A DNA stretch of 64,000 nt, from positions 4,859,501 through 4,923,500 of the forward strand of contig NC_083384.1 in NCBI RefSeq assembly GCF_031755915.1, in the 5' to 3' direction. Under the pieces are notes generated by a model. It was not told the origin of the DNA, ran no database searches, and saw only the letters and a list, made by a program, of their open reading frames with translations. Positions 1 to 13,076 of this stretch are shown piece after piece. The first letter of the stretch is position 1. Every line of letters starts with the position of its first letter. A program made the translations under genes and the position numbers. This stretch comes from Ziziphus jujuba. Lineage: Eukaryota; Streptophyta; Magnoliopsida; Rosales; Rhamnaceae.

Positions 1-559
1 TTACAACTTTAAACTAATACTGCACCAACATTATTTAGCACCTAAAGCTTATAGAGGCTAGAACACAGAAACTAGAACCATGTAAATGTTATCTAAAAGA
101 ATGAAAAACCAAAAGAAAATGAAAACAATGGCATTGCAACTGCCAAGAATAGGTAAATTCATGAATTCAACACATGACAGAAACAATTCTGAAAACTCTT
201 CTAGTAGCCTCTTCTGCAAAAAGTTTTATGTCACTCCATGTTAATATCACATCGCAATGCTAAATAAAAATTTATCATTGATTTTCGCACGTAGACCATG
301 GCATATTAACACTTGGGAAATCCAACACACTTACTCCAGAAAACCAAGGAGAAAATAAAGAATCCAATGAAATCAACCTTTAGTCTTCGCATAGGAAGAC
401 CTAGTACAAGAAGCATGATGATAAATTATGATTTTTGAAGGTCAAGATGGCAGCTTGGTGGAGAACCCAGATCGCAAACAGAGTAAAAATCATACAAACA
501 GAAGCAGAAACTGTTTTCTAATACGAAAAAAGGGGAATTACAAATGGGTCAATTCTGGG

Positions 560-925
560 TTTTAAGTAAATTACCGGACAATCGACGAAGGATTTGAATT
601 TGTAGAAAAATATATTGCAGAATCAGAAGAAATCGGCTTTGATCATCGGAGGCTACGAATAAAGAATCACCATAGAAAACCACCTTCAGAAATAAGATTC
701 AGCAAACTTAGGGTTCGTCGGTGGGAGGAATGAGATAACAGAAGACCGAGCTTCTCAAACTGACTAGTCTTGGAACGAAACTGGGGCTGAATCAGTGACT
801 TTACGATTCACAACACACAGACTTTGGAGTGGGAGAGCATTACTTGGTTTGGAAAATGAGAACGATGGAAAAAGTGGATTGCTTTATCAATTCAATTCCT
901 TCTCTCACTCACCCTTCGCTCCGTA
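560..925 (-). other. possible 5' leader of a minus-strand gene running off the left edge
   Basis: Read on the minus strand, this stretch is less AT-rich than its surroundings and looks like a plant 5' leader: pyrimidine-rich, containing CGAACCCTAA, with donor-like sites CTGAAG|GTGGTT (GT at 683-682) and CCG|GTAATTT near 575. No long reading frame is present, so any coding part would lie in or beyond 1-550, where I recognise nothing. Opposite orientation to the bromodomain gene would make 925-2200 a shared divergent promoter region. This is inference; no protein supports it. Confidence 0.25.
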
Positions 926-2201
926 CCATGATCACAGCGCGCGTGTGCGAAGCTTCCTGTCAAACTGACCTAACTCCACGCGTTGCCACTTACCTCAATG
1001 CCGAGGTTCCCCCGCTCTCGGTCAATTTTGCTTTCTATTTTACTTGGAAAATGCAACGTGCCCCTCTCAAATTTATTTTTCATTCTAGTTTAACCCCTCT
1101 CTTTTTGCCTCTTTTGCATAAATGCATCTTTATTCTTTTAAAATTACAATTTAGATCTCTCACATTTTAATTACCATTTTCACTTTTGCCAATCAAAACA
1201 TTAATCAATCTGTTATTATTATTTTTCTCAAACTGACATTTTAATTATTTTTCTTCTCCATATGTTGACGTTTTCTCTTTGTGCCAAAAGAAGAAAAACA
1301 AATTATAAAAGGCTAAATATAAACATAATTAAAATGTGGAGGAGTTATACTTTAATTTTCCAAATTAGAGATGAATTTCTAAACAAGAAAATGAAGACAA
1401 AGTTGACAGTTTAAAATTTTGTCTTTTTTATTTAATATGTACCATAAAACTATTTATTTATTTTTTAATTCTAAGTTAATGTATGTATAAGAACTATGGT
1501 GTCAATTTTGGCCACCAGTTAAAACTCCCTCCTATCATTAGTTTCACACTAAAAAATGGGCTATTCGGCCATTATGACAATGTCCATATCGGACTCTATT
1601 TTACAATAGTAAAAAATAAAAAAATAAAAAAAAATCCCACCAATATGATATAAAGGTGACAATACTTAAAAACAACTAAAAAACATAATTTACTTTTATA
1701 ATTATTCTGTATACATACACACACACAAAGCATCTTATTATATTTTGCCTCAGTTATCCATTTTGTCATTGGCTATTTGACCACATCTTCTATTTCTCCT
1801 CCAATTGTATTCAATGCTTCCCCACATATTACCACTAAAATATTATTACTATTTTCCTTTTTAAAACTTTATATTATTCTATATAATTATTATTATTATT
1901 ATAATACCAGCCAAATACATCAACAAAATTTGGGAGGTTTAATGATTTATATATCCTTGTCTGAAACATACATAAATTCTCTCTTCCATAAACAGAAACA
2001 AGCCCATTTGCAAGCTGTATCTTCCTCTGCATTTTCTCTCTGCATTAACGCTTTACTTTCAGCTTTTATAAGCTAAAAGAATCATATCAAACTCTCACTT
2101 TCTACCTAGCCTCCTGCATTCATCCATTCATTCTTACATTTATATTTTCTAGTTTTTTGGAAAACTAAAAACGAGAGCATTGTTCCTTCCAATCTGCGTC
2201 A
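926..2201. other. intergenic / promoter region, no gene seen
   Basis: AT-rich spacer with homopolymer tracts and short AT repeats (for example around 1885-1905). Short open frames here (829-1170 and 1777-2076) have low-complexity translations and match nothing recognisable. The pyrimidine-rich part from about 2080 to 2200 is the likely 5' leader of the bromodomain gene. Confidence 0.5.
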
Positions 2202-2457
2202 ATGTCCAGGTGGGTTTTTGATATTACACGTTTACACTGACCACAATCCACTTTGCATTTTGTTTTCTTAAAACTTTTTACAGCAGGGTGAAGAGTAAAA
2301 CTGGGAATTCCTAAAAACTGGAACATTCTTCCTTACAATATATGAATGTCCAAGTGGGTTTTTGTTTTTGATGTCAGGATAGACCATAAACCATTTTTTG
2401 CATTCTGTTTTTGGTTTTTGACAAATAAGCGACAGTAAAACACTGAGAATTTTCTAA
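2176..2457 (+). repeat. imperfect tandem duplication covering the first coding exon
   Basis: Two diverged copies of about 140 bp, roughly 2176-2314 and 2320-2457, share the order: TTCCTT, ATGTCCA, GTGGGTTTTTG, a TTTTGCATT block, AGTAAAAC and a GAATT..CTAA end. Copy 1 carries the working start and donor (ATGTCCAG|GTGGG). Copy 2 reads ATGTCCAAGTGGG and has lost the donor consensus, so it looks like a decayed duplicate of exon 1 lying in intron 1. Confidence 0.55.
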
Positions 2458-5400
2458 TGGAATAGGAATTTAAGCATATGGGTTTTGTTGTTGTTGTGGA
2501 CATTGTACATAGAAAAGTAGAAAAGACAAAGAGGGAGGGGCAGAGAAGGAGCCCGAGAATATCTGCATTGGACGCGTGGAAGATGGCCCCGCGGTCGAGG
2601 CCCGTGGATATCACTCTCCCTTGCAAGCAGGAAATGGAGGGTAACTTTCGTGGACCAGCCTCCCGGACGAGGTCCAGGAAGAAGCCAAAACTCAGACCAG
2701 TTGAAGAAGTGGTCATCTTCTTGGCTTTTCTCCTTTCTTTCTTGCCTTTTCTTTTTAGAAAACATCATTTTATTAGTTTAATGTGCTTTGGATTATGTGC
2801 AGTATTGGTGCTTTATATAATAGCCTGCGCCTGTGCCTATCATTGCTTATGATTTTTTATAACATTTGTTTGTTTCTTTTTGAAAATGTCAACCTTTTTC
2901 TTATCTACGTCTTCGGTTTTATGGGGAAGAAGGATTTGACAATGGGGTTGTTGGGGTATCAAAAGCAAATAGTTGCTGTACAGTTTGATGTCTCTGCGTT
3001 TTGGTATCAAGTAATGTTGTAGATGTAACTATTTTGACCCATTTGCATTTTAATTAGCATCACTTAAGCTCCAATTTTGACCCATTAGTTCATCAATTTG
3101 ACAAAGCACAAATTGTAACGTAATTAGAGAAGTATAAAAATGAAATATATTACACCAAGTGGTATTGGTTTTCTAGTTCTTTCCTTCGATCTCTGATTAT
3201 GCAATTGTTAAGCCCCCAATATATTATATGCCTTCAGTCTGAAGACTTTAAAACGGATGCAGGGCGGCAGAAAAACCAATCATGGAGATCATCAAACTGA
3301 TACTGGTAGGCCTTTTTGTTCCTAATTTAACCTTCTGTATTCTGGGACACATCCTGTCATAATTTGTCATCTTTCATTTTGCTGCATCAGATCAACAGGT
3401 TCTGCAGGATAAAGGTAGCAAAACATGAAAGCAGGCTTTAAATTTTAAAGATTTTAGTAGGAAAAGAAAAAAATTATTTTATGTGTAATTTATTTACTGC
3501 TTGTCTCAGGTCAACTGTCCATCCCGTCATCTGCAACGTGGATGCCTGAAAAACGTATACTTGACCTTATCTTGGACATATTACAGAGGTGGGTGAATGG
3601 CAATAAGCCAAGGTCTTGCATGGTTTGGGCTTATGAAGAAGTTTCGATACCTTTTTGAGCCATACGCGTGAGAACGTTTACTTTTCTATTACTGATTTGG
3701 AAACTCTTGTCTTGTGGTTTAAATATTTTTAAATTATAGGAGAGATACATATGAAATATTTGCTGAACCAGTTGACCCACAGGAGGTGTGTATGTTGTCA
3801 TTGGTTTAATCATTTATTGCATGATGCTTTATGTTCTCTTGTCTTATTTATTAAATTGATGTTTTCTGATATTATGTAAGGTTGAAGACTATTATGAAAT
3901 AATCAAAGAACCAATGGACTTTGGGACCATGAGGGCCAAACTTCATGAAGGAATATATAAAAATCTTGAACAATTTGAGGTTTGTTCTTCTCTTTAACTT
4001 TTAATTCTCATTGTTGGTAGTATAAAAACTATGCTTTACTGCTGTCAGTTTTATAATTTTCCCCCGTACAAGGCAGATTTCAAAAGACCGCTTCTCTTTG
4101 CACATCGGATAAGATCAGGATTACTAATTCCTTAGATGCATTTATTTGCATCCTCACATAACTTCAAATTGTTTTTGCAATTTTCTGTACACATCAACTG
4201 AGTTTGTCTTCACATAAAATTGGGCTCTGCAAACAATATCTGCAACTGTGCAGAAGTAAAACTTAGTTATATATATATATATATATATCTATATAAATAT
4301 ATATGTAAATAGAAACCAATGAAAATATGATTTGTCGTCTGACCAACTATTCTTAAACTGCTATGCAGCATGATGTATTCCTGATATCCAAAAATGCGAT
4401 GCATTTTAATTCTTCAACTACCATTTATTTCAGACAGGTATAGTCATGAATCCAAGATAATTCTGTAGCAGCAAAATCAGAATCTTCTGAACGTAAATGC
4501 TATCTTTTACTTTCTACTGAATGTCAACTCTTGGTTTGTTCAGGCTCGTGCCTTAAATGAACTAACTAATAAGGTCCTTCAAGTTCTGAAAACACATCCT
4601 GAGAATTTCGAAATAGAATTCTCAGAGATGAGACGAAGAAGTAGGAGGAGGCTCCAAACTGAATCTAATAATTCACTTAGTAGCACAAGCCCTCAGAATG
4701 CTACAAAAGTGAAATCTAGTAGCATCATGATTAAGGAATCATCAAATTTAGTCCCACGTTCATTTGGCAGCTCTTCAAGCACTAGGAGACAGTTTCGTGT
4801 AAAACATGGGTGCTCTGATTTTTCTTCTGGTATTGATCGTGGTGAAGAAGAAATTCTTTCTGGTAAGAGTCAAATTTTGACCTATTACTTTCTGTTCAAA
4901 TTTCTCTTTATAGTCAGTTTGGGAGGATAGCAATACCTTACGCACTCATTATAGTCAAATGAGATTCAATGAATCCGTTTAAATCAAAGTTGATATTGTA
5001 CTGAATTTATTTGCTTTCTCTAACAGGTTCAATTGATGTTAGATGTAGATCTTTTGAAGCAAATCAGCGTTATGCATATAAACCTAGGTTGTCCTTCCTG
5101 AATGAGGATGAGTCAATTGTTTCAACAGTACTCAGCAGCTCAAAACAACTAGAATTTGTAAGTCTTATTGGCTTTTGTCTGTTGCAAAAACCCTTGATAG
5201 GATACCTTTTTTTTATTTTTTATTTTATTTTTAGAAGAAACCAAATGTCAAATGCCTTCCAACTTTGGAAGATGTGCAATGCGAATATACTTCTAGGCCT
5301 CTGGTATGCCAAATATCCCTTTAGTAAGAAGGATCTACAAGACTATCCTGAAAAAGCATACAACGGTTCTTGAAACCAGAAATCTCATTGGTCAGAAAAA

Positions 5401-6593
5401 TCCATGTATGCTATGACTGTCACCAGTCATATTCTTTTCTGTCTCTCTTTTACTGGATGTGAGACCAGAGAATAGGCTAGAAGATGCATTCTGATTAAAA
5501 AAGCACATTGAATAACATGCATTTCACTGAGATTGAAAATGAATGTGCTGTTCCTTTATGCTTCTGGAATTGATGTTTCAAAATCCACTAATACAACTAA
5601 CTTTTTCCTCTTCTTGCATAGGTGAGTCAGCCGGATATTGGTTACAGGGAAAGCTTAATGTTGTTTGTTAAAGATTTGGGACCAACAGCCCTGATGATCG
5701 CCAAACGGAAGTTACTTGGCTTGTTTAAAGGTCAATTTTCCACTGCATGCACTGGAATCCAATGGGGACATAGTATTCTGGATACTATGAACATCACATC
5801 AAAATCTCAGATTTGCCTGGACCATGTAGCTGAGCATCATACTGTCACCAGAAACACCATTCACAGGACAGATTCAAGTGATGCTGATGAAGGAGAAAAG
5901 GCATACATGGGTAGGAAAATTGGCCTTAGTGATGCTATGGTTCAAGTACAATCTGGTAGTGAGAAAAACAAGGCACATGACACCATAGGAGAGAAAGTTC
6001 ACACCATGAATGTTATGACTATTCCTGGTGTTTGCGGCAGTGAGAAAGTTCATCCGAATCAGAGTAATGGGATTCAATTATCTACATTTTCCTTGTTCGC
6101 TCATGCTGCAGTTTTTAATTCCTCCATTGCTGGGTACAAAAGCACAGACAACATGTCAACAATGATATTGGATCCAAGTAAGTTGGATGATCAATCACGA
6201 TCACTGGAGTCACCTTCAGAGCATTCTCATTCTAATTTGTCGGGCCCCAAGTTGAAACTTCATGATTTGTCGAGTTTTTACCATGATAATGGAGTCAACC
6301 CCTCATCTGAAGGAAGCCAAACCTTGACATCAGATCAATGGAAGTCCCCAACACCCAAGTTCATTTTTGACCTGCCATATTTGAGAGCCAGGCTTGATCA
6401 GAAAATTTCTTCAGAACATGATAGTTTCCTGAAGCAAGATTCAGGTATGGAGATTCCATTTTTCAACAAAATGAGCAATCCCAGAGCTTCGTTTCTTACA
6501 CATGGAGTGGAGCTGAATGCTCAGCCTTATGGTGATGATCAACTGCAATCTTCATTGGATATTCACCATAGGAATTTAGCACTTCAGTTGTAA
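2202..6593 (+). CDS. bromodomain-containing protein, twelve exons
   Basis: A nuclear acetyl-lysine reader by family. Exons read by eye: 2202-2209, 2513-2708, 3263-3305, 3391-3414, 3510-3588, 3740-3785, 3881-3979, 4369-4437, 4544-4862, 5027-5157, 5235-5303, 5622-6593; about 684 aa. The 8-nt first exon (ATG TCC AG|GT) joins exon 2 to give MSRKVEKTKREGQRRSPRIS, a basic N-terminus with a second basic stretch TRSRKKPK. The exon 2/3 joint is the least certain: 2671 joined to 3238 also keeps frame. The bromodomain spans roughly residues 95-210: MPEKRILDLILDILQR, then EDYYEIIKEPMDFGTM (the ZA-loop region), then NAMHFN, whose second Asn is the expected acetyl-lysine contact; Phe replaces the commoner Tyr before it. 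The 3' half (323 aa in the last exon) is Ser-rich and has no domain I recognise. The fold is certain; the subfamily (BRD9-like or other) is not. Confidence 0.85.
4268..4306. repeat. (AT)n microsatellite in a bromodomain-gene intron
   Basis: An alternating AT tract, slightly interrupted, lies in the long intron between the exons ending at 3979 and starting at 4369. Confidence 0.8.
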
Positions 6594-8397
6594 GAAAACT
6601 TGCATTGTATAGGACCCAAAAATTTTCGAAGAAAGGAAAGTTGGTCTTTGATATTTCCATCACCAAAATGGTTATTCGTCGATGTGCTTAATAATTGTCA
6701 GCTCTCAAAAGTTTCCTTCATTTGTCTCTTTCATTACCATCGTTGTTATATTACAGGATAAATGAAAAATGAAAATTACAGAGATATCTTACCAAAAGAT
6801 GATTCAATTGCATAGCTGATCTGATTTTGCTGATTAACTTGGTGGGGTGCCCCAAATGAAGAACAGTATGCGCTTTATATATGTATATATATGGATATAC
6901 ATATAGATATTAGACAATACAATGCCTCGTTCATGTCTACAACTCACCATTGGCCTTGCTTTTGTTAATGAACGCGGAATCACTTTTTGGTGTGCTGTTA
7001 GGCTGATTGTGAGTTGTCAAATTCATTCCTTGCTTTCATAATTAAAACTAATTGGATGTGGTCGGTGTGGATCTGCCCCCTCAGTTTAACCATAAGGGTC
7101 CACTACTATATATAGAAGAATAAAATTATTAATTATGATTTAAAATTTAATTATTAATCAAATATAAATTTAATGATATATTAAAATTTTATTGGACAAA
7201 ATAAATCATGTGTGAAATCAAAATAACCATAAATAAATTTTTAAATATTAACTTTTGAAATAATTTAAAAGCTTAAAAAAAAAATCAGATATAGTATATT
7301 ATATATATATATATATATTAGATTATATCTCAGTTTAGTCTCTAATATATATTTATATTTCAATTATATCTTTTCAAATAACATTGATCAAAAGTAAAAG
7401 AAACACCATTTATATTGGAAATTATTGCAATTATGAAACAAGGTAATTCAAAAGAAAAATGTTAAACGAAGACACAACTCAAAAAGCATAGAACCAAAAA
7501 ATTATCTATGATTACATCAAAATATAACTGAAAAAAAAATCTAACAGAAGCATAGAACCACATGAAGACATAACTCAAAAAACATAAATGACATTATTAC
7601 ACATTAATCTTTAATGTGTATAGTTCTTTTCCAAGAAAGTATTACTCTCTCATACTTAGTTGTTTTTCTTTATTTTTTTTTTCTTTTTTCGTTTTTTTTT
7701 TTTTTAATTCTTTGTCAGCATATTTCATTGTTTTCCGTAACAATCATTCCAAATCAAAAATTAATATAAATGATTGTTTTCCGTAACAATCTTTTTCTTT
7801 TTCTTTTTTAATTGAAAATATTAATGTATGTGATTTACTAACTTTGTCATTATTTCACACTCATATTAAATTTATATTTATTAAGAAAAAGTTAATTTTT
7901 AGCCATGCTTTAGTATTTTATGCGACAAATAACCATTATTTAAATTTTTTTTTTTTGGGTGAAATAATAATGATAAATTTAGCAAATAATAAGAATAAAA
8001 ATGGTAAGAAAGTGAGAATCCAAAGGGAGGATTGAAGCAGCGGTGAAATAGGTGATTTGGTAATAAAATTGAGAGTGAGAGAGAGAGAGAGAGTTGAAGG
8101 TGTGTAGACGGTAAAATTCCATTTCATATTTCCGTTTTTCTTTTGTCGTCTTCAACAAATAATAAGAAAAAAACACGGAATAGTTAGTTAAAGGAAAAAT
8201 ACAGAGACAGAGGATATAGACCCAGAAAGCAAAGCTAAAATGCAAAGGAATTAAGAAAGGTTGTGGTGGTGGTGGTGAAGAAGAAGAAGAAGAAAGACGA
8301 TCTTCCCTCCTTTGGTGACAAAGGTGGCCCTGAAGGAAAATAAAAACATAAAAACTGGGAAAGACTCGGAAAAAACTCTCAGAGGCTCAGAACAACA
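6594..8397. other. 3' region and AT-rich spacer, then leader of the coiled-coil gene
   Basis: No gene seen. It holds the bromodomain-gene 3' UTR, AT repeats near 6878-6912 and 7295-7320, poly-T tracts around 7670-7705 and 7946-7956, and a (GA)n tract at about 8074-8093. GGT and GAA triplet runs (8261-8297) sit in the presumed 5' leader of the next gene. A 20-nt block able to form a hairpin occurs twice near 7729 and 7772. Confidence 0.6.
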
Positions 8398-11215
8398 ATG
8401 GCATACAGAAGAAGGCAAGGAATTACCAGGGCTTCAACCTTCAAGGAGGAGATTCACCATGATCACTCTTTGTCATCTTCCTCGCCTTCCGTTTTGCCCT
8501 CTTCCCATTCCTTCTCCAATTCTTCATCTCTTGCCGCTCAGGCTATCCGGGCTTCCGCTGCTCACCGCGAATCCTCTCTTGGAAAGGTGGGTTTTGTGGA
8601 ATTCTCTCTATACATTTAAAGCTTTCATTTTTATCCATTACAATCGTCTTTGTCATTCTGGGGTCTCTTCTTTTTCTGTTTCTGCTTCTGTTTGAATGAA
8701 TGGTATTTTTATTTATTTATTTATTTATTTTTTTGAACAATTTTGTCAGAATGGAAATTTGGGAAAAGTTGTTGTATGTTTTGATCTGATTCTACGATGG
8801 GGCTTGTGGATTGATATTGCTCTTCCTTCTTCGATCCTAATTCTATGTTGATGTAACCATGTAATGAATTTATGAATTGGGTTTCGTTTACTCTCCCTTA
8901 AAATACAGGGATTAGGTTCTATTGGTGAGGGATCAACACTGAGCGAGTCCAAATCGGGGTTTTGGGGTGTTCTGGCTCGCAAAGCGAAAGCCATTCTTGA
9001 GGATGATGTTGCTTCCCAAGAATATGGTACGGCTACCAAAAAGATTCCAAACTCTGATGCCTCAGCTCTTGACCAGGTAAACATTTGTTAACTTCTAATT
9101 TTTTATCTTACTTGATTGAGTAAATGATGGATCTTTACATGAAATTTGACAAATAAACTGTTCCTGCTCATATGTACGTTTTGATATTTTTTGGTTGCTA
9201 AGCTTTATATTATGATTTTTCCATGTTAATGTCAAATGGAGAGCAGCATCAGCAACCATTTCACTCAATTGACAATATGGGAAAGATGGAAAATCGGAAA
9301 TTCCGCAAGGGTTTGGATGCAATCACAACTTCCCTTAATCATCTAGGTGACACCTTTGAGAAGGCTTTTGAGGTGAAACTGTCGTATACTGAAATTTGGA
9401 TTCTTTCTTGAATTGCATATCTGTCAACTTGCCTTTTCATGTCAGTATTTGGAAACTCAATAAACTAATTCATATTTTGTATGTTTACTTGCTTATGTTG
9501 ATTATCATTTTGCCTCCATGAGTTGCGCTTTTGTTTTCAGCTAATAATTCTCTTCCTTGCTTCTGCGTATTTATTGGATTCCCTTTGAAGTGTCTCATAG
9601 AATGTATCTACTTATTTGAAATCCACCTTCCTAGGAGTGAGAGAAAGAGGGTGTAACTGGCATCATTGAGTACAGTAGAAATTTATGAAAGTGCTTATTA
9701 TTTCCTTTTAGGTTGGGGAAATGATTGTATTACTATTTTCCTATGGCTTTTGACAGTTGCATATTTATTTATTTCAGGAAGGTCGCACCATTGTGGAGAG
9801 TAAAACTGCCGACATCAAACTTCAAATAAAGCGAAAAGGAAACAATTCTGATGGATCATTTCATTCTCCAAATGCCAATACTACATGGCAGCAACCTCTC
9901 CTGCAAACAACACAACCACAGAATCAAAACAACAATGAAACCCAACTCAAGGCATCCCGCGACGTAAGGTGGCAATTATGTTATTGTGTGAATATGGTCA
10001 TGTTGTTTAGAGAATCTAGTCTTTATGTCAAATATTAATTAATCATATTCAATTCATTAGATCATTTCAAAGTTACCGGGCAGGACAGGAATGCCTTGGT
10101 ATGTATCTGTCATACGATGATCCAAGACAACACAATGTTCAGTTCATGCATCCAACTTCACAGCTTGATTGAAAATTTACAGGAAAAGGATTTCAAATTC
10201 CAACTAAAGAGGCAAAAGAGAGTTAGATATGTACCATTTCTAGGATACTCTTATGAGATTTCATCACATAACATAGCCCTTATTAGAGTGTTCATGTCTA
10301 GGGTACTCTTGACATTAGAAATTTCTGTTCACATGATGATATGGTATGCATTTCATTTCTAGTTGCTGATTTTATTTCAAACTTCCCAGCCAGTGAAACG
10401 CATGAAGTGATCTTGTTGTGGGTTGCAGGTTGCAATGGCAACGGCTGCCAAAGCAAAACTACTTCTTCGAGAGCTGAAAACAATAAAGGCAGATCTGGCT
10501 TTTGCAAAGGAACGATGTTCTCAACTAGAAGAAGAAAACAAAATCCTTCGAGAGAATCGTGATAAGAGAGATCACCGTGCAGATGATGACTTGGTATGCA
10601 TTCTTGTCTTCTATAGTTAGTTGTGTATGATGTGTTAAGGATCTTAAGCAAGACAGCTACACATACTTACATTTCTTAAGCTTTAGGCAACTTCATTCTC
10701 CATGATGCTTGCATTACAAGTTTATGTCTGATGAATTTCGATTAAGCAAGAATTGCGGCATATTGTTTTATTGATGATTTCAGATCCGACTTCAACTGGA
10801 GACACTTTTGGCTGAGAAGGCCCGTTTGGCACATGAGAATTCTGTATATGCACGAGAGAATCGGTTTCTAAGGGAAATTGTTGAATATCACCAACTTACC
10901 ATGCAGGATGTCGTGTACCTCGACGAGGGTATTGAAGAAGTTACAGAAGTATACCCCATATCAGGCCCTGGGGTATCGAAGATGCTCTCCATTTCCCCAC
11001 ATTCGTCCACATCACCGACCTCACCTTCAGAAGATCTGTTATCCCCATCTGAAAGCCCAACACTGACCAAGGAGGTTTCACCTCTCCACAATCAGCCACA
11101 AGAAAACAGCTTCGATGTTGTTTCTGAAAATGCAAGTGATGTCCCACCAACTTCAACCATATCAGTTGCTGATGAAGAAGATAATACCAAAAGACCCTCT
11201 ACATTTTCTACCTGA
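8398..11215 (+). CDS. plant coiled-coil protein of unknown function, six exons
   Basis: Exons 8398-8586, 8909-9076, 9247-9372, 9778-9963, 10429-10593 and 10784-11215 join in frame to 421 aa; every boundary has GT/AG and all joints are phase 0. The N-terminus ([19 protein letters not shown]) is basic and Ser-rich, followed by a block around residues 64-161 ([17 protein letters not shown], then [31 protein letters not shown]). Residues about 224-310 form a strong coiled coil ([34 protein letters not shown], then LEEK-like heptads) ending in the distinctive [17 protein letters not shown]. The C-terminal 100 residues are Ser/Pro/Thr-rich and probably disordered. There is no signal peptide or membrane segment. 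I recognise it as a conserved plant family of the kind annotated GRIP/coiled-coil or myosin-heavy-chain-related, but know no function for it. Confidence 0.85.
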
Positions 11216-13076
11216 GAATATACAAACAGACACAAACATATATATATATATATATAGATTTATGTAGCATTCTTTCAAACTTAAATTCTTTTCTTATTTT
11301 TGGCATTGGGGAAGCTAGGAAGACACCGCCTGCAAATATTTGTTGTTTTGCGTATGTAATATTTTTTGGTTTTTCCATCTGTTGTCGTATAAATGTTGTC
11401 TGTCTGTCTGCCTTGTACACCCAGCGAGCGATTTTGAGGAGTTTTCCTGGATTTTAGAGTGAGAAGTTGAACTGTGTTGAATAGAATTTGGAATTGTTCT
11501 ATTCGATTAAATGGTTGATGGGTATTTTTTTCAGTTTAGTTGTGAGCCAATGTAACTTTTATTCGTTTTATTTGCTTCTTTGATGCAATTTATCCGTCCA
11601 TTTGAAATTTAATTAACTATATATAAAATAAAATAAGATATAAATAATTAAGTAGATATTATTTGAGTCTAATTGTATATATTAATATTTTTCCCAGACA
11701 ACATAATCGAGCTTATGCTAGCTGACCTACGTCCCACCACCTTTTTGCGTTGGGAGGCATGGAAAATTTCCCGCTAAAGATGGTGGGGGCGTTGTTGAGC
11801 TACATCATTGTAGAATAAAATTATGTAAATAAATATATACAGAATCCACATTTTATAGAATCTAGAAGTTACATCAGCACCTTCATTTTTAGAATACATT
11901 ATCAATTAATATTTAAATTTAAATCTAAAATATAAATGGGATGTAGCAAAAAATTTTGTATATGGTATATATGAAACACTTGTAAGGGGTATTAAATATA
12001 TTGTCGCACTTTTTAGGAATTAAAGCAACATCCCTTAAATATTTATTTTTGTTACAGCCTGACATCTTTGATACACAATTTTTAAAATTTTCAAATTAAT
12101 GTACTCAACCCAATGCTTCTTAAAATACTTAAATAATAATTTTTTTTTAAAGGAGAAAATTTTTCACGCTGGGGAATAGCTATGTATATATACTTTTTCT
12201 TTAAAGAGAGGAATACCTACGTTGAGGTACAAAAGAAGCCGCCTAATAAACCATAGGTTAAGGCTTCATTATGGTTAATATTTAAGTGAATCTCCATTAT
12301 GGATTGCTAAAAGGAATTTAATACAGCATGGCATTTTCAGCTTTGTATCTCCAATTAACTCATACTATATTGCAAGTGGCGTCCCTAAAAATTTGGCATT
12401 TGATATTTTAGCATTTTCCATCGAAGAACCTGTGCCAATATATAGCATTTCTTATGTATAGTCCAAGCCCTCTGCCCAACAACAGAATTTTTGTACAAAT
12501 ATATATATATATAAATTATAAAATATATATATATATAAAAAAAAAAAAAAAGGGTTAGGATTGCTGTTATAGCTCGTAGTAGCATATGGTGACCATATCC
12601 ATATTTACTCAAACACCGTTTCCTCTGTTTTTATATCTAGTATTCAAATTTCAAAAATAATATGGGCATCAATCGACAAGGTCGACCATTATTTTAAGTC
12701 TGCTATACCACTACAACGACAATTTAGAAGCTGTAAAGGACCAAAGGGAGGAGGGGAGACTTTTCATTCATGGCCAATGAACAGTGACATATGTTAAAGA
12801 GTTCTTAAACAAGAAGCTTCACATGTAGGTTAACCAGCGCCATTACATACAATTTTGTAAACTTTCTCATCAATACAATATATGAACAAATGTCAGTAAA
12901 ATTCTATTCAACCACTTCAATTTATACTACTTCACAAGGGAAACCCATGAGCAAAGGCAGAGCTAAAACCTGTGTAGTTGTTGTGAAGATAGGAGAGAGA
13001 GGCCGCTTTGAATGAGATACTTAAAGCTTCAAAGCAGGAGAAAAAAAAATAACTCCCTGGTTTTACAGTAAAACAT
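11216..13076. other. convergent intergenic region
   Basis: Lies between the 3' ends of the coiled-coil gene (+) and the RING gene (-). An (AT)n tract at about 11239-11257 is in the 3' UTR of the first gene. Other AT-rich tracts lie at about 12500-12550. No reading frame with recognisable content was found. Confidence 0.6.

Noticed and set aside
829..1170. 113-codon frame on the + strand
   Set aside because: Unbiased translation with a low-complexity end, no recognisable motif; overlaps the candidate minus-strand leader.
2333..2768. Overlapping minus-strand frames opposite bromodomain exon 2
   Set aside because: Shadows of the basic, GC-richer exon on the other strand; the + strand reading continues into a bromodomain.
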